Below are positions 16,798-26,193 of a stretch of 64,000 bases of DNA, in pieces. Made by a program: the position numbers and the translations under genes. How positions within the stretch are numbered: position 1 is the first letter of the stretch; the number at the start of each line of letters is the position of its first letter. Below the pieces are notes generated by a model, which was not told the origin of the DNA, did not search any database, and saw only the letters and a list, made by a program, of their open reading frames with translations. Origin of the DNA: Martinezella lusitana (GTDB lineage: Bacteria > Pseudomonadota > Alphaproteobacteria > Rhizobiales > Rhizobiaceae); assembly GCF_010668395.1 (NCBI RefSeq), contig NZ_WUEY01000002.1, positions 124,001 to 188,000 on the forward strand, written 5' to 3'.

Positions 16798-17340
16798 ATG
16801 CTTATTCTCGAAACGTCCCGACTTGTCCTCAGGCCCTGGCGGGATAGCGACCTCGCTCCGTTTTCCGCCATCAACGCGGATGCCGAGGTCCGGCGATATT
16901 ATTATCCGCACCTGCTCAAGGCAGCAGAAACCCGCGAGCTGATCGACGAGGCCAACGAGCAGCTAACACGGAGAGGCTTCGGCTTCCTCGCCGTCGAGCG
17001 CAAAGCCGACGGCGCCCTGATCGGCGGCGCGGGACTATCTCGACCCGGACCGGAAGTTCCGGGCAACTTCCCGCTTGAAATCGGCTGGATTCTGGGCCGC
17101 GCCCATTGGCGCAAGGGCTATGCGACGGAAGTCAGCCACCGTTTCCTGGAGTTTGCCTGGCAGGAGCTGCAGGCCGAATGCGTGATCGGCTATACCTCCA
17201 ATATCAATTTCCCGTCGCGCCATGCGATGGAAAAGATCGGCATGGTGCGGGTCGAAGACGGCGATTTCGAAGACACTACTGTTCCGCCTGGCCATATCCT
17301 GCGACCGCATGTGCTCTATCGCATCGATCGCCCCACGTAA
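16798..17340 (+). CDS. GNAT family N-acetyltransferase (RimJ/RimL type)
   Basis: 180 residues. Begins with the RimJ/RimL signature LETSRLVLRPWRDSDLAPF; the acetyl-CoA pyrophosphate loop is GRAHWRKGYATE, and the C-terminal part has the SRHAMEKIGMV motif typical of this subgroup. Start is set at 16798, just after a GCAGGGAG ribosome site. The acceptor, a protein N-terminus or a small molecule, cannot be assigned. Confidence 0.88.
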   Translation: MLILETSRLVLRPWRDSDLAPFSAINADAEVRRYYYPHLLKAAETRELIDEANEQLTRRGFGFLAVERKADGALIGGAGLSRPGPEVPGNFPLEIGWILGRAHWRKGYATEVSHRFLEFAWQELQAECVIGYTSNINFPSRHAMEKIGMVRVEDGDFEDTTVPPGHILRPHVLYRIDRPT

Positions 17341-17428
17341 CAGACCCATCAATGAACGGCTGCGGCCGGCGATGTTGGCGATCGAGTTCGCCCTTGCGTC
17401 GACGGTGCTTTCACGAGACAAATTTCAG

Positions 17429-18388
17429 ATGACCATACCGACAACCCATCCCTTTGATTTCGATCCCACCTACGGCATGGAGCAGGAACAGCTGCTCGCC
17501 ATCCAGCCGCCGGAAGCGCCGCCCGGCTTCGATGAGTTCTGGCAGCAACGCTACAAGGCCGCCATCGCCATCGATCCGCAACCGCGACTTCGCCATAGCA
17601 GGCTGCGGCACGACGATTGGCATGTCTTCGATATCAGCTACATGTCGACGGGATCGTTTCAGATCAACGGCTGGCTGATCGTTCCCCGCACCGGCCAGGT
17701 GCGGCGCGGCCTGATCGTCGGCCATGGATATGGCGGAAGAGACCAGCCCGAATTCGATCTGCCGGTCGAAGAGACGGCTGTCCTGTTTCCCTGCAGCCGA
17801 GGCCTTTCCCTCAGCGCCAGCCCGCAGATCCCATCCGATGCGTCCGGTCATGTTCTCTACGGCATCGAAAGTCGCGATACCTATATTATCGGCGGCTGTG
17901 TCGAGGACATCTGGCTCGGCGTTTCGGCGTTGCATACCTTATACCCATGGCTTGCCGGCCATATCGGCTATAGCGGCATCAGCTTCGGCGGCGGTATCGG
18001 CGCGCTGGCAATTCCGTTCGATGCCAGGATCAAGCGCGGGCATCTGGTGGTTCCGACGTTCGGCCATAGGCAATTGTGGTTGACCTTGCCGACCGTCGGC
18101 AGCGCCCAGTCCGTCCAGGCCTATCAGAAGCAGCATGGCAGCGTTCTGGAAACGCTGCGTTTCTTCGACGCCGCGATCGCGGCGAGCCGGATCACCGTGC
18201 CGATGCTCGTCGCCCCTGCCCTGTTCGATCCCGCCGTTGCGCCGCCATGCCAATTCTCCGTCGCAAATGCGCTACAGAAGTTTAACGAAATCTTCATCCT
18301 GGATGCCGGCCACTTCGATTATGCTGGCAGCGAAGAGCAGAACGCAATTCTGCGAGACAAGGTGGGGCGATTTTTCAAGGTACCATGA
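17429..18388 (+). CDS. AXE1-family alpha/beta hydrolase (acetyl xylan esterase / cephalosporin deacetylase type)
   Basis: 319 residues. The family N-terminus (PPGFDEFWQQRY) and fold precede the nucleophile elbow GISFGGG, then an acidic site in PALFDPAVAPP and a catalytic His in LDAGHFDYAG. There is no signal peptide, so it acts in the cytosol on imported acetylated sugars or similar esters. An upstream in-frame ATG at 17372 is possible. The stop overlaps the next esterase gene by 4 bases, so the two hydrolases are translated together. Confidence 0.82.
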   Translation: MTIPTTHPFDFDPTYGMEQEQLLAIQPPEAPPGFDEFWQQRYKAAIAIDPQPRLRHSRLRHDDWHVFDISYMSTGSFQINGWLIVPRTGQVRRGLIVGHGYGGRDQPEFDLPVEETAVLFPCSRGLSLSASPQIPSDASGHVLYGIESRDTYIIGGCVEDIWLGVSALHTLYPWLAGHIGYSGISFGGGIGALAIPFDARIKRGHLVVPTFGHRQLWLTLPTVGSAQSVQAYQKQHGSVLETLRFFDAAIAASRITVPMLVAPALFDPAVAPPCQFSVANALQKFNEIFILDAGHFDYAGSEEQNAILRDKVGRFFKVP

Positions 18389-19113
18389 ACCGCGAATATC
18401 TGCGCTGGTACAGCCCGAGGCTGGATCGAGACATGGAGCTGCTGGTGTTCGGCCATGCAGGCGCAAAGGTATTGGTGTTTCCCACGCGCGAAGGCCGTTT
18501 CTGGGAATATGAGCAGATCGGCATCGTCGCAAGCCTCGCCGACAAGCTGAATGCCGGACAGCTTCAGCTCTACTGCATCGAGGGACTGGCTGCGGAAACC
18601 TTCTATGGCTCCCATCGCCACCCCGCCGAGCGCATTCGCCGGCACAACGCTTTCGAGGAATATATTCTGAAGGAAGTCCTGCCGCTGATGGCGCAGAAGA
18701 ACCCTCATGAGTGCATCATAGTTCACGGCTGCAGCCTCGGGGCCTTCCAGGCCGCCAGCCTCGTCTTCCGCCACCCTCACCTCTTTCGCAAGCTGGTGGC
18801 ATTTTCCGGTCGCTACGATCTGACGATGAAGGTCGAATCCTTCACGGATCTGTTCGACGGCTATTATGACGACGACATCTATTTTCATACGCCGACGCAT
18901 TTTCTGCCGGGGCTTGCCTGCGAATGGCAGCTGGAGAAGCTACGCCAGATCGATATCGTCATGACGATCGGCGGCACTGATCCGTTCGTCGACAATAATC
19001 GCCATCTCAGTCGCCTGCTGGCCGAGAAGCGGATCAACCATCAACTGCACATATGGGATGGACGCGCGCACCGCGCCGGCGCGTGGCGGAGGATGGCGCC
19101 GCTCTACGTCTGA
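18385..19113 (+). CDS. esterase D-like alpha/beta hydrolase
   Basis: 242 residues of the putative-esterase family. The nucleophile elbow is HGCSLGAFQAA, the acid is in GGTDPFVDNN and the His in WDGRAHRAGAWRRM close to the C-terminus. The protein is cytosolic, with no leader. It overlaps the preceding AXE1-type gene by 4 bases. Substrate unknown. Confidence 0.8.
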   Translation: MNREYLRWYSPRLDRDMELLVFGHAGAKVLVFPTREGRFWEYEQIGIVASLADKLNAGQLQLYCIEGLAAETFYGSHRHPAERIRRHNAFEEYILKEVLPLMAQKNPHECIIVHGCSLGAFQAASLVFRHPHLFRKLVAFSGRYDLTMKVESFTDLFDGYYDDDIYFHTPTHFLPGLACEWQLEKLRQIDIVMTIGGTDPFVDNNRHLSRLLAEKRINHQLHIWDGRAHRAGAWRRMAPLYV

Positions 19114-19173
19114 CGCGGCAATCGGCTTTCAATATGCCGCGCGCCGAAGCAAGCGGCACTCACTGCCGCCATT

Positions 19174-19362
19174 TCAAGCCAGCGCAGCCGGGATCGGCCG
19201 GAGCACCTTGCGGGCACCGTAGTCCCGCTCGTGGGACTTGCGATGCTGCTGCTCGGAGCCCGCGGAAAATTCGACAAGAATGCGCTCCATCATACCGTCC
19301 GGATAGGTTCCGGTGTCCTCGGTCTCGACTTCAGACTGGGCGGTAACGATCTTCAGATTCAT
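19174..19362 (-). CDS. hypothetical 62-residue protein
   Basis: Starts MNLKIVTAQSEVETEDTGTYP with a GGAGG ribosome site 8 bases before the ATG. It is acidic in the first half and basic in the second, with no membrane segment and no recognised domain. It is convergent with the esterase pair. Confidence 0.5.
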   Translation of the reverse strand: MNLKIVTAQSEVETEDTGTYPDGMMERILVEFSAGSEQQHRKSHERDYGARKVLRPIPAALA

Positions 19363-19715
19363 CTCTAGTCCTCCGGCTCTGCACGGAAATCCTTGATTCC
19401 AAGGTTTGTTCCATTAGTATCCGGACAATTGTTAAAAAATTAACTACGTCCGTTAATCAATCGGGGCGCCACGGTATCGAACTTGAACGGCTGGCCGGAT
19501 TGGAACATTCTCCCGCTTTCGGCGTTCAATCTCTGATTGATTGGGGAGCTTGATGCATCGGTCCGAATTGCCCTGGAAACGGCACCCGTCGCTGCCACAG
19601 GATAAACCAACATCGATTTCGACATAGACTAACCTCGGGATCCTTCCGGCGCCCGAGTGGTTTTGCATGCCTTCCATCAATCACTGTCCAATCGGCGGAT
19701 AGACTGGAGCGGATC
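19363..19715. other. 353-base gap before the glucose dehydrogenase gene
   Basis: A minus-strand frame (19680-19453, 75 residues with two Cys) is open but lacks a usable ribosome site. The stretch 19395-19450 is AT-rich and could hold the promoter of the 62-residue gene. No RNA gene or repeat was seen. Confidence 0.3.
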
Positions 19716-22052
19716 ATGGCCATTCTCATCACTTCGATCATTCTGGCACTCATCGGCCTGGCGCTTGGGGGCGGCGGCCTTTGGCTGGTGCTGCTCGGCG
19801 GCAGCGCCTTCTATGTGCTGGCAGGCCTGGCCTTTCTCGTGACGGCGATCCTGCTTTTCATGCGCAAGGCCGCGGCGCTCTGGCTCTATGCCATCTTCGT
19901 GCTCGCCGCACTTGCCTGGGCGATATGGGAGGTGGGCTTCGACTGGTGGCAGCTTGGTCCGCGCGGCGGCCTGATCATTCTGATCGGCCTTTGGTTGCTG
20001 ACACCCTGGATCCGGCGGCCGCTCGGCTTTCGCAGTCTCGACGGCGTTCATTACGGGGCCAACCCATGGCCGCTCGCCGTCTCGCTGTTCATCGCGATCC
20101 TCGTCGCCGCCTATTCGATGACGACCGATCCGCACGATCTCTCGGGTGAATTGCCGACAACGGTTGCGGCCAATGCGCAGATGGGCGGCGATGTCCCGAA
20201 CGGCGAATGGCATCAGTATGGCCGAACCTCCTTCGGCCAGCGCTACTCGCCACTCGATCAGATCAATGCGCAGAATGTTGCCAACCTCAAGGAAGTCTGG
20301 CGATACCAGACAGGCGACGTGAAGCGGCCTGACGATATCGGCGAGACGACCTACCAGGTCACGCCGCTCAAGATCGGCGACACTCTTTTCATTTGCACGC
20401 CCCATAGCCTGGCGATCGCCCTCGACGCAAAGGACGGCAAGGAGAAATGGCGGTACGATGCCAATGCCGGCCTGAACCCCAACCGCCAGCATCAGACATG
20501 CCGCGGCGTCTCCTACTATCACGACAGCGCAGTCGCCGCGGGAGCGCCCTGCGCCGACCGCGTCTATCTGCCGACCTCGGACGCTCGGCTGATCGCGCTC
20601 GACGCCGCCAATGGCAAGGTATGTTCCAGCTTCGCCAACGAGGGGACGCTGCATCTCGAAACCGGCATGAAGTACAATCCCGCCGGTTATTACTATTCGA
20701 CGTCGCCGCCCGTGATCGTTGCCGACAAGATCATCATCGGCGGCGCTGTCAACGACAACTACTCCACCCAGGAACAGTCCGGCGTCATCCGCGCCTTCGA
20801 CGCAAGGACGGGCGCGCTGCTCTGGAACTGGGATTCCGGCAACCCGGACCAGACGGCGCCCCTGCCTGCCGGCCAGACCTATACAACCAACTCGCCGAAC
20901 AGCTGGTCGGTCTCCAGCGCCGACGAGAAGCTCGGCATGGTCTATGTCCCGCTCGGCAACCAGACGCCCGACCAGCTCGGAATGGGCCGCAGCGCCAATG
21001 TCGAGCGCTTCTCCTCCTCGGTGGTGGCGCTGGACATCAATACCGGCCAGCTCAAATGGGTGCAGCAATTCGTCCATCACGATCTCTGGGATATGGATGT
21101 GCCGGCCCAGCCCGTGCTCGTCGACCTGACCAAGGCCGATGGCAGCACCGTGCCTGCGCTCGTCGCCTCGACCAAGCAGGGCGACATCTATGTGCTGGAT
21201 CGCCGCACCGGAGCCCCGATCATTCCCTTCAAGGAGATTCCGGCGCCCGGCGGCACCATTCCCGAGGATCACGCCTCACCGACGCAGCCGATCTCGGACC
21301 TGACGTTTTCGCCGCCGCCTCTGCAGGAAAAGGACATGTGGGGCGTCTCGCTGTTCGATCAGCTCGCCTGCCGCATCGCCTTCCATCAGCATCAGTATGA
21401 AGGCCGCTACACGCCGCCGTCGCTGCGTGGCTCGATCATTTTTCCCGGCAATTTCGGCACCTTCAACTGGGGCAGCGTCGCAGTCGATCCGGAACGGCAG
21501 ATCATGTTCGGCATGCCGACCTACCTGGCCTTCACCTCGAGACTGGTGCCGAGGGCCGACATTCCGCCGAAGGGAGCGGGCGACAAAGGCAGCGAACAGG
21601 GCCTGAACCGGAACGAGGGGTCTCCCTACGGCGTCTATATGGGCCCGTTCGTCAGTCCCCTCGGCATTCCCTGCCAGGCGCCGCCCTGGGGCTATGTCGC
21701 CGGTGTCGATCTGAAGACCGGAAAGATCGCCTACAAGCACAAGAACGGCACCGTCCATGACATGACGCCGCTGCCACTGCCCTTCAAGGTCGGCGTTCCC
21801 GGCATTGGCGGCCCGATCGTCACCAAGGGCGGCGTCGCTTTCCTCGCCGCCGCAGTCGACGATTATCTGCGCGCCTATGACGTCACCAGCGGCAGGCAGC
21901 TCTGGGAAGCACGGCTGCCGGCCGGCGGCCAGGCAACGCCGATGACCTATACGGCGAGCGACAACAAGCAATATGTCGTGATGGTCGCGGGCGGACACGG
22001 TTCGGTTGGGACGAAGCCGGGTGACTATGTGATCGGCTATACGTTGCCTTAG
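19716..22052 (+). CDS. gcd: membrane-bound PQQ-dependent glucose dehydrogenase
   Basis: 778 residues (Escherichia coli Gcd has 796). The first 140 residues hold about five membrane segments that also bind ubiquinone; the rest is a periplasmic eight-bladed propeller. Seen in sequence: GEWHQYGRTSFGQRYSPL at the propeller start, NQTPDQLG, the catalytic Asp region FVHHDLWDMDVPAQP, the tryptophan-docking repeats (KTGKIAYKHKNG, TSGRQLWEARLPAGGQATP) and the closing GGHGSVGTKPGDYV. It oxidises aldoses to lactones in the periplasm and feeds electrons to the quinone pool; PQQ synthesis genes are not in this window. Confidence 0.93.
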   Translation: MAILITSIILALIGLALGGGGLWLVLLGGSAFYVLAGLAFLVTAILLFMRKAAALWLYAIFVLAALAWAIWEVGFDWWQLGPRGGLIILIGLWLLTPWIRRPLGFRSLDGVHYGANPWPLAVSLFIAILVAAYSMTTDPHDLSGELPTTVAANAQMGGDVPNGEWHQYGRTSFGQRYSPLDQINAQNVANLKEVWRYQTGDVKRPDDIGETTYQVTPLKIGDTLFICTPHSLAIALDAKDGKEKWRYDANAGLNPNRQHQTCRGVSYYHDSAVAAGAPCADRVYLPTSDARLIALDAANGKVCSSFANEGTLHLETGMKYNPAGYYYSTSPPVIVADKIIIGGAVNDNYSTQEQSGVIRAFDARTGALLWNWDSGNPDQTAPLPAGQTYTTNSPNSWSVSSADEKLGMVYVPLGNQTPDQLGMGRSANVERFSSSVVALDINTGQLKWVQQFVHHDLWDMDVPAQPVLVDLTKADGSTVPALVASTKQGDIYVLDRRTGAPIIPFKEIPAPGGTIPEDHASPTQPISDLTFSPPPLQEKDMWGVSLFDQLACRIAFHQHQYEGRYTPPSLRGSIIFPGNFGTFNWGSVAVDPERQIMFGMPTYLAFTSRLVPRADIPPKGAGDKGSEQGLNRNEGSPYGVYMGPFVSPLGIPCQAPPWGYVAGVDLKTGKIAYKHKNGTVHDMTPLPLPFKVGVPGIGGPIVTKGGVAFLAAAVDDYLRAYDVTSGRQLWEARLPAGGQATPMTYTASDNKQYVVMVAGGHGSVGTKPGDYVIGYTLP

Positions 22053-22095
22053 CTGAGGTTGAAGCGGGGCTCCTCGCCCCTCGCCCTTCTCAGCT
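22051..22095. terminator. bidirectional terminator between convergent genes
   Basis: AGCTGAG (22051-22057) pairs with CTCAGCT (22089-22095), with a second GC-rich stem-loop nested inside (GGGGC/GCCCC). It spans both stop codons. Confidence 0.65.
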
Positions 22096-23385
22096 CTTTC
22101 GGGAGCGCAGTTGATCCGCCTCCATGTGATCGGCGGCGGGATCGGAGGGCGGTTCCCAGCCGAAGACGCTGCGGCCGCCATAGGAGAACGAACGGTCGAA
22201 TTCGCCGGCAACGATCTCCTTGAGATCGGGACCGGTGACATAACGCTCCAGCATTCTCGACTGATCGTCCAGGCGCCTGAGGGCAGACAGTTCCTCGTCC
22301 CGGCCGAGCCGACCTTTTCTGACGGCCGATTTCATTACGCTGATCGTCTCGTCGTAGACTTTCAGGGGCACGGGAAAGGGATGCCTATCCTTGCCGCCAT
22401 GCGCCAGCGAAAAGCGGGCCGGATCGGAAAAACGGCATGGCGCTCCATGGACGACTTCCGCGACCATGGCCAAGGCCTTGACCGTTCTCGCACCCACACC
22501 GGGCGTCAGCAACAGCTCCTGGAAATCCACCGGGCCGCGATCGGCCGCGGCGGCAAGATTGCCATGGAGGCGGCGCATGTTGACGTCTTCCTCGCGCACG
22601 TCATGATGCGCCGGCATGATGAGATAGGGCAGCATCGGTTGAAGCTCTGGTTTGGTCTTTCCTTCAGCTTGCCGTTCCAGAGCGTTGAATTCGCGGATAA
22701 TTCCGTCCGGGCCGATTGAAGAAAGCAAATCAAGTTGCTCGTTGCGGGAGTGTTCTGCGCGCCTGTCGGCGAGGTTGATGATCTCGCCCTGCTCGCGCCC
22801 TTCTATGGCTGCATGGGGCGAATCCAGAAAGCTCGTCAGACCTTCGGATAGCCAGTGATAGCGCCGCGCCTGTCGCCGCTCGCCGTTCATGCCCTGCTGG
22901 ACGACGACCCACTTGCCGTCATCGGCGACGATGAAGCCATGAAGATAAAGATCGAAGCCGTCCTGCACGGCTGCGCTGTCCACTTTTGCGATCAGCCGGC
23001 TCTTGGTGGCGAGGGATGCGCCGTCGATGCCGACGCGATCGCCGATATGAAGCAGCTCGTCCGGCGTCTTGCGCGATTGCGCGCCGCGGCCGCCGCAGAC
23101 ATGGATGCCGAGCTCGCCGGACAGCGGCGTCAGACCGCGCTTCAACGCGCCGAGGACGCTCGTCGTGATGCCCGAGGAATGCCAATCCATGCCCATGACG
23201 GCGCCGAAGGACTGAAACCAGAAGGGATTGGCCAGGCGGCGAAACAGCTCGTCGCGCCCATAGTGCTGCACGATCGCTTCGGTGATGACGGCGCCCAGGC
23301 GTGTCATCCGGTCTCCAAGCCAGCGCGGCACGCGGCCGCCATGCAGGGGAAGGTCAGCTTTGCCAGCTCTCTGTGCCAAATCCAC
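22090..23385 (-). CDS. DUF763 family protein
   Basis: 431 residues. Begins with the family signature RAGKADLPLHGGRVPRWL and contains GMDWHSSGITTSVLGALK. A helix-hairpin-helix-like segment (LLLTPGVGARTVKALAMVAE) suggests DNA or nucleic acid contact. Start is a GTG at 23385, which matches the family N-terminus. DUF763 has no settled function; it is found in archaea and scattered bacteria, sometimes near repair genes. Confidence 0.85.
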   Translation of the reverse strand: MDLAQRAGKADLPLHGGRVPRWLGDRMTRLGAVITEAIVQHYGRDELFRRLANPFWFQSFGAVMGMDWHSSGITTSVLGALKRGLTPLSGELGIHVCGGRGAQSRKTPDELLHIGDRVGIDGASLATKSRLIAKVDSAAVQDGFDLYLHGFIVADDGKWVVVQQGMNGERRQARRYHWLSEGLTSFLDSPHAAIEGREQGEIINLADRRAEHSRNEQLDLLSSIGPDGIIREFNALERQAEGKTKPELQPMLPYLIMPAHHDVREEDVNMRRLHGNLAAAADRGPVDFQELLLTPGVGARTVKALAMVAEVVHGAPCRFSDPARFSLAHGGKDRHPFPVPLKVYDETISVMKSAVRKGRLGRDEELSALRRLDDQSRMLERYVTGPDLKEIVAGEFDRSFSYGGRSVFGWEPPSDPAADHMEADQLRSRKS

Positions 23386-23484
23386 GACTCTCGTTCTTTA
23401 CCGTGGCATTGTAGCCCCGGCGTCAGGTCTGCGCCATCCGCTCCGCTCTTCTGATTTCGTGCATTTGGAAGCAGGCCGTGGCGG

Positions 23485-24621
23485 TCAGACGCGATTGCGC
23501 AGCAGATAAGACCGCATCGCCGCGATGCCTTCGTCGATATTGGCACGGCCGAAGCCGATGCGGAACCGATCGCCGGGCGTTGGATGGAGATCCGAATGGT
23601 AGAGGCTGGCCGGCAGGAGGAGCACGCCAGCCTGCTCGACCAGATCGCGCGCAAACGCCTCGACGCCATCGGCGCCCTTGTAGCGCGGATAGCAGACGCA
23701 GCCCCCGTCAGGAGTATACCAATCGAAGAGATGCTCGAATTCCGAAAACAGCCCCTTCAACTTTACCAGATTGGAAGCGATCAGACGGTTGTTGCAGTCG
23801 AGGATCCTGTCGGCGTTCAGCAGGGCGATCTTGGCCAGGCTCTCGCTCGGCCCGGCGTTGCAGATCGAGAGATAGTGCTTCATCCGCTCCATCTTCGAAA
23901 GCAGGGCGTGATCCCGACAGGCGATCCAGCCGATGCGCAAGCCCGGCAATCCGTAGGCCTTGGACATGACGCCCAGCGAGAGGCCGCGCTCATAGACGTC
24001 GGCGGCGGCCGGCAACAGCGGCTTGTCCTCGACGGTCAGCCCGCGATAGACCTCGTCGCTGAAGAGCCAGATGCCATGCCGCCGGCAGAGCTCCACGAGC
24101 GCATCGAAACGTTCCCTTTCGAGGACCTTGCCTGTGGGGTTATGAGGGAAGTTGATCGAAATCAGCCTGGTATTCGGCCGGATCGTCGCGGCAACCGCGT
24201 CGATATCGAGCGACCAGCCGTCATCAGGATCGAGCGCTACGGCCGAGACATCGCAAATGCTGAGCGGGATCGTTTCCGCCGACTGATAGTTCGGGGTGAC
24301 GACGATCGCATGGTCTCCTTTATCGAGAAGCGCATGCATGGCGATGTAGATGCCCTCTTCCGCCCCCGCGAAGCACAGAATATCAGCGCCCTGCATTTGC
24401 CCGTAGAGGCCGGCAATGATCGCGCGCAACTCCGGATTGCCGAAGGTCTCGCTATAGCCCAGCCACAGCGTCTCATGCTCCCGCCGCTGCTCCGGCGTCG
24501 CCATCGCCAGCAGCTCCGCCATGGTCATGCTTTGCGCGTCGGAGGCAGTCATGTGGTAGCGCGCGCTGAATTCCCACTTCGAGAAATAGGTTTCGAGCTT
24601 GAAGTCCGGCAGGAGCGGCAT
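23485..24621 (-). CDS. class I/II PLP-dependent aminotransferase
   Basis: 378-residue fold-type I aminotransferase. Cofactor residues visible are the Asn in NFPHNPTGK, the Asp and Tyr in SDEVYRGL, the Schiff-base Lys in VMSKAYGLPGLRIGW, and the substrate-carboxylate Arg in RFRIGFGR. It is divergent from a YheO-type regulator gene with an operator-like dyad between them. Next to a racemase and an amino-compound transporter, deamination of an unusual or D-derived amino acid is a reasonable guess. Confidence 0.87.
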   Translation of the reverse strand: MPLLPDFKLETYFSKWEFSARYHMTASDAQSMTMAELLAMATPEQRREHETLWLGYSETFGNPELRAIIAGLYGQMQGADILCFAGAEEGIYIAMHALLDKGDHAIVVTPNYQSAETIPLSICDVSAVALDPDDGWSLDIDAVAATIRPNTRLISINFPHNPTGKVLERERFDALVELCRRHGIWLFSDEVYRGLTVEDKPLLPAAADVYERGLSLGVMSKAYGLPGLRIGWIACRDHALLSKMERMKHYLSICNAGPSESLAKIALLNADRILDCNNRLIASNLVKLKGLFSEFEHLFDWYTPDGGCVCYPRYKGADGVEAFARDLVEQAGVLLLPASLYHSDLHPTPGDRFRIGFGRANIDEGIAAMRSYLLRNRV

Positions 24622-24694
24622 GGGTCTTCTCCAGAAACGAGAAGGACCGGTACGAATCCGCGCCGATCCAGTAGACCATGACGTTAGAGAGATA

Positions 24695-24709
24695 TTGACA
24701 AACTGTCAA
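24695..24709. promoter_or_regulatory. TTGACA-AAC-TGTCAA dyad in divergent promoter region
   Basis: Perfect six-bp arms around three bases lie between the aminotransferase and YheO-type genes. On the minus strand the TTGACA (24709-24704) is followed after 17 bases by TAACGT, so the dyad may overlay the aminotransferase -35 box, which would suit repression or activation by the divergent regulator. Confidence 0.45.
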
Positions 24710-24749
24710 ATATAGAGCGATTGTAAATTAACATGAACGGAGGGCAACC

Positions 24750-25421
24750 ATGGCGAAGAGCGCGAACGCAGGCGGCGCGGAGTTGGGTCAGGAGGACATC
24801 CTGCAATTTGTCCCCATCGCGGAAGCGGTGGCGACGCTGCTGAAGCCGCATGCGGAAGTCGTCATCCACGACTTGAGAACGCAGACCATCGCTCATATCG
24901 CCAACAACCTGTCACGGCGCGAAATCGGCGGCTCGTCTCTTGCCGAACTGAAGGACATCGGAGCCCTCGGCGCCGATGTCATCGGCCCCTATCGCAAAAC
25001 GAATTTCGACGGACGGCAACTCAAATCCATCACCGCCGTTCTCAGGACCAAGGCAGCCGAGCCGTTCGGCCTGCTCTGCATCAACTTCGACATCGCACCG
25101 ATCGAAGCAGCGCGCGACGCGCTCAATCTTCTTGCCGCATTGCAGGGAACAGGCGAACAGCCGTCCGCGCTTTTCCGCACGGACTGGCAGGAAACGGTCA
25201 ACAGCGCGATCGCGGATTTTCTTGGCGAACGCGGGCTTGCGGCTTCCGCACTGGCAAAGGAGGATCATGCGGCGCTCATCGAAGCTCTGGAAGAGGATGG
25301 CTATTTCGCCATCCGCAATCTCGTCCCCTATCTTGCCAAGCTGCTCGGAATCTCCCGTGCGACGGTCTACAAGCATCTGCGCGACGCGCGACACAACAAG
25401 CTGCAAACGGTTGAGGCGTAA
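24750..25421 (+). CDS. YheO/DauR-type PAS and HTH transcriptional regulator
   Basis: 223 residues. The N-terminal YheO-like PAS domain (about 15-125) shows VVIHDLRTQTIAHIANNLSRREIG and SITAVLRTKAAEPFGLLCINFD. The C-terminal HTH (about 185-218) shows YLAKLLGISRATVYKHLR. A relative, DauR, controls D-arginine use. It is divergent from the aminotransferase and probably controls it and perhaps the racemase operon that converges on it. Confidence 0.85.
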   Translation: MAKSANAGGAELGQEDILQFVPIAEAVATLLKPHAEVVIHDLRTQTIAHIANNLSRREIGGSSLAELKDIGALGADVIGPYRKTNFDGRQLKSITAVLRTKAAEPFGLLCINFDIAPIEAARDALNLLAALQGTGEQPSALFRTDWQETVNSAIADFLGERGLAASALAKEDHAALIEALEEDGYFAIRNLVPYLAKLLGISRATVYKHLRDARHNKLQTVEA

Positions 25422-25445
25422 GGCCTTCACCAAAGGTCGCTGCTG

Positions 25446-26189
25446 TCAGGCCAGCAGCGGCATCGGCGCAAAATCGCGCATCGTACCCGAAAAGGCTTTG
25501 GGCAATGGCGAGGCATAGGAGCTGCGCTTACTGGTCGACAGGCCGAGCGATACCAGCGCTTCGGCCTGCTTGACCGCCGCGGCGACACCATCGACGACCG
25601 GGACGCCATAGATCGATTGCAGCTCTCTTGCGAGATCCGTCATGCCGGCGCAGCCGAGCACGATGGCTTCCGCCCCGTCATCGGCGAGCGCGCGCTCGAT
25701 TTCCGCCCGCAGCTTTCCGATTGCGCCGGAAGACGAGTCTTCAAGCTCGAGGACGGGAATATCCGAAGCGCGAACCTTCGCGCGTCCGCCCATGCCGTAG
25801 CGCTGGACAAGATTATCTATGAGAATGCGTGAGCGCTCGAGCGTCGTCACCACGCTGAAGCGCTGTGCCAAAAAAGCGGCCGTCGCAACGGCGGATTCGC
25901 AGAGACCAACGACGGGGACATCGCAAAGCATGCGCGCGGCTTCCAGGCCGGTATCGTCGAAGCAGCAGATGATGGCCGCATCATAGCCCGCGGCCTGCCT
26001 CTCCTTCAATTCGCGCAGCATGCCGGGTACGGCGATGGCGCCGTCGTAGTAGCCCTCGATCGAGGCCGGTCCCATCTGCGAGGTGGCGGCTATGATCTCC
26101 GTGCCGGCGCTGGCCACGGCACGCGCGGCTATCGCCGCCTTCTCCGTCATGGAAACGGTGGTATTCGGATTGATGAGCAGCAGGCGCAT
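25446..26189 (-). CDS. Asp/Glu/hydantoin racemase family protein
   Basis: 247 residues. N-terminal MRLLLINPNTTVSMTE is diagnostic of the family; the two catalytic cysteines lie in AIICCFDDTGL and IVLGCAGMTDL. Cofactor-free racemisation of hydantoins or of acidic amino-acid derivatives in the cytosol is expected. It is the last gene of the polyamine-type ABC operon, 4 bases after the second permease, which suggests that the imported compound is chiral. Confidence 0.88.
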   Translation of the reverse strand: MRLLLINPNTTVSMTEKAAIAARAVASAGTEIIAATSQMGPASIEGYYDGAIAVPGMLRELKERQAAGYDAAIICCFDDTGLEAARMLCDVPVVGLCESAVATAAFLAQRFSVVTTLERSRILIDNLVQRYGMGGRAKVRASDIPVLELEDSSSGAIGKLRAEIERALADDGAEAIVLGCAGMTDLARELQSIYGVPVVDGVAAAVKQAEALVSLGLSTSKRSSYASPLPKAFSGTMRDFAPMPLLA

Positions 26190-26193
26190 GGTC

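Noticed and set aside
19677..21272. 531-codon open frame on the minus strand over gcd
   Set aside because: Shadow of the glucose dehydrogenase gene; composition is of antisense type.
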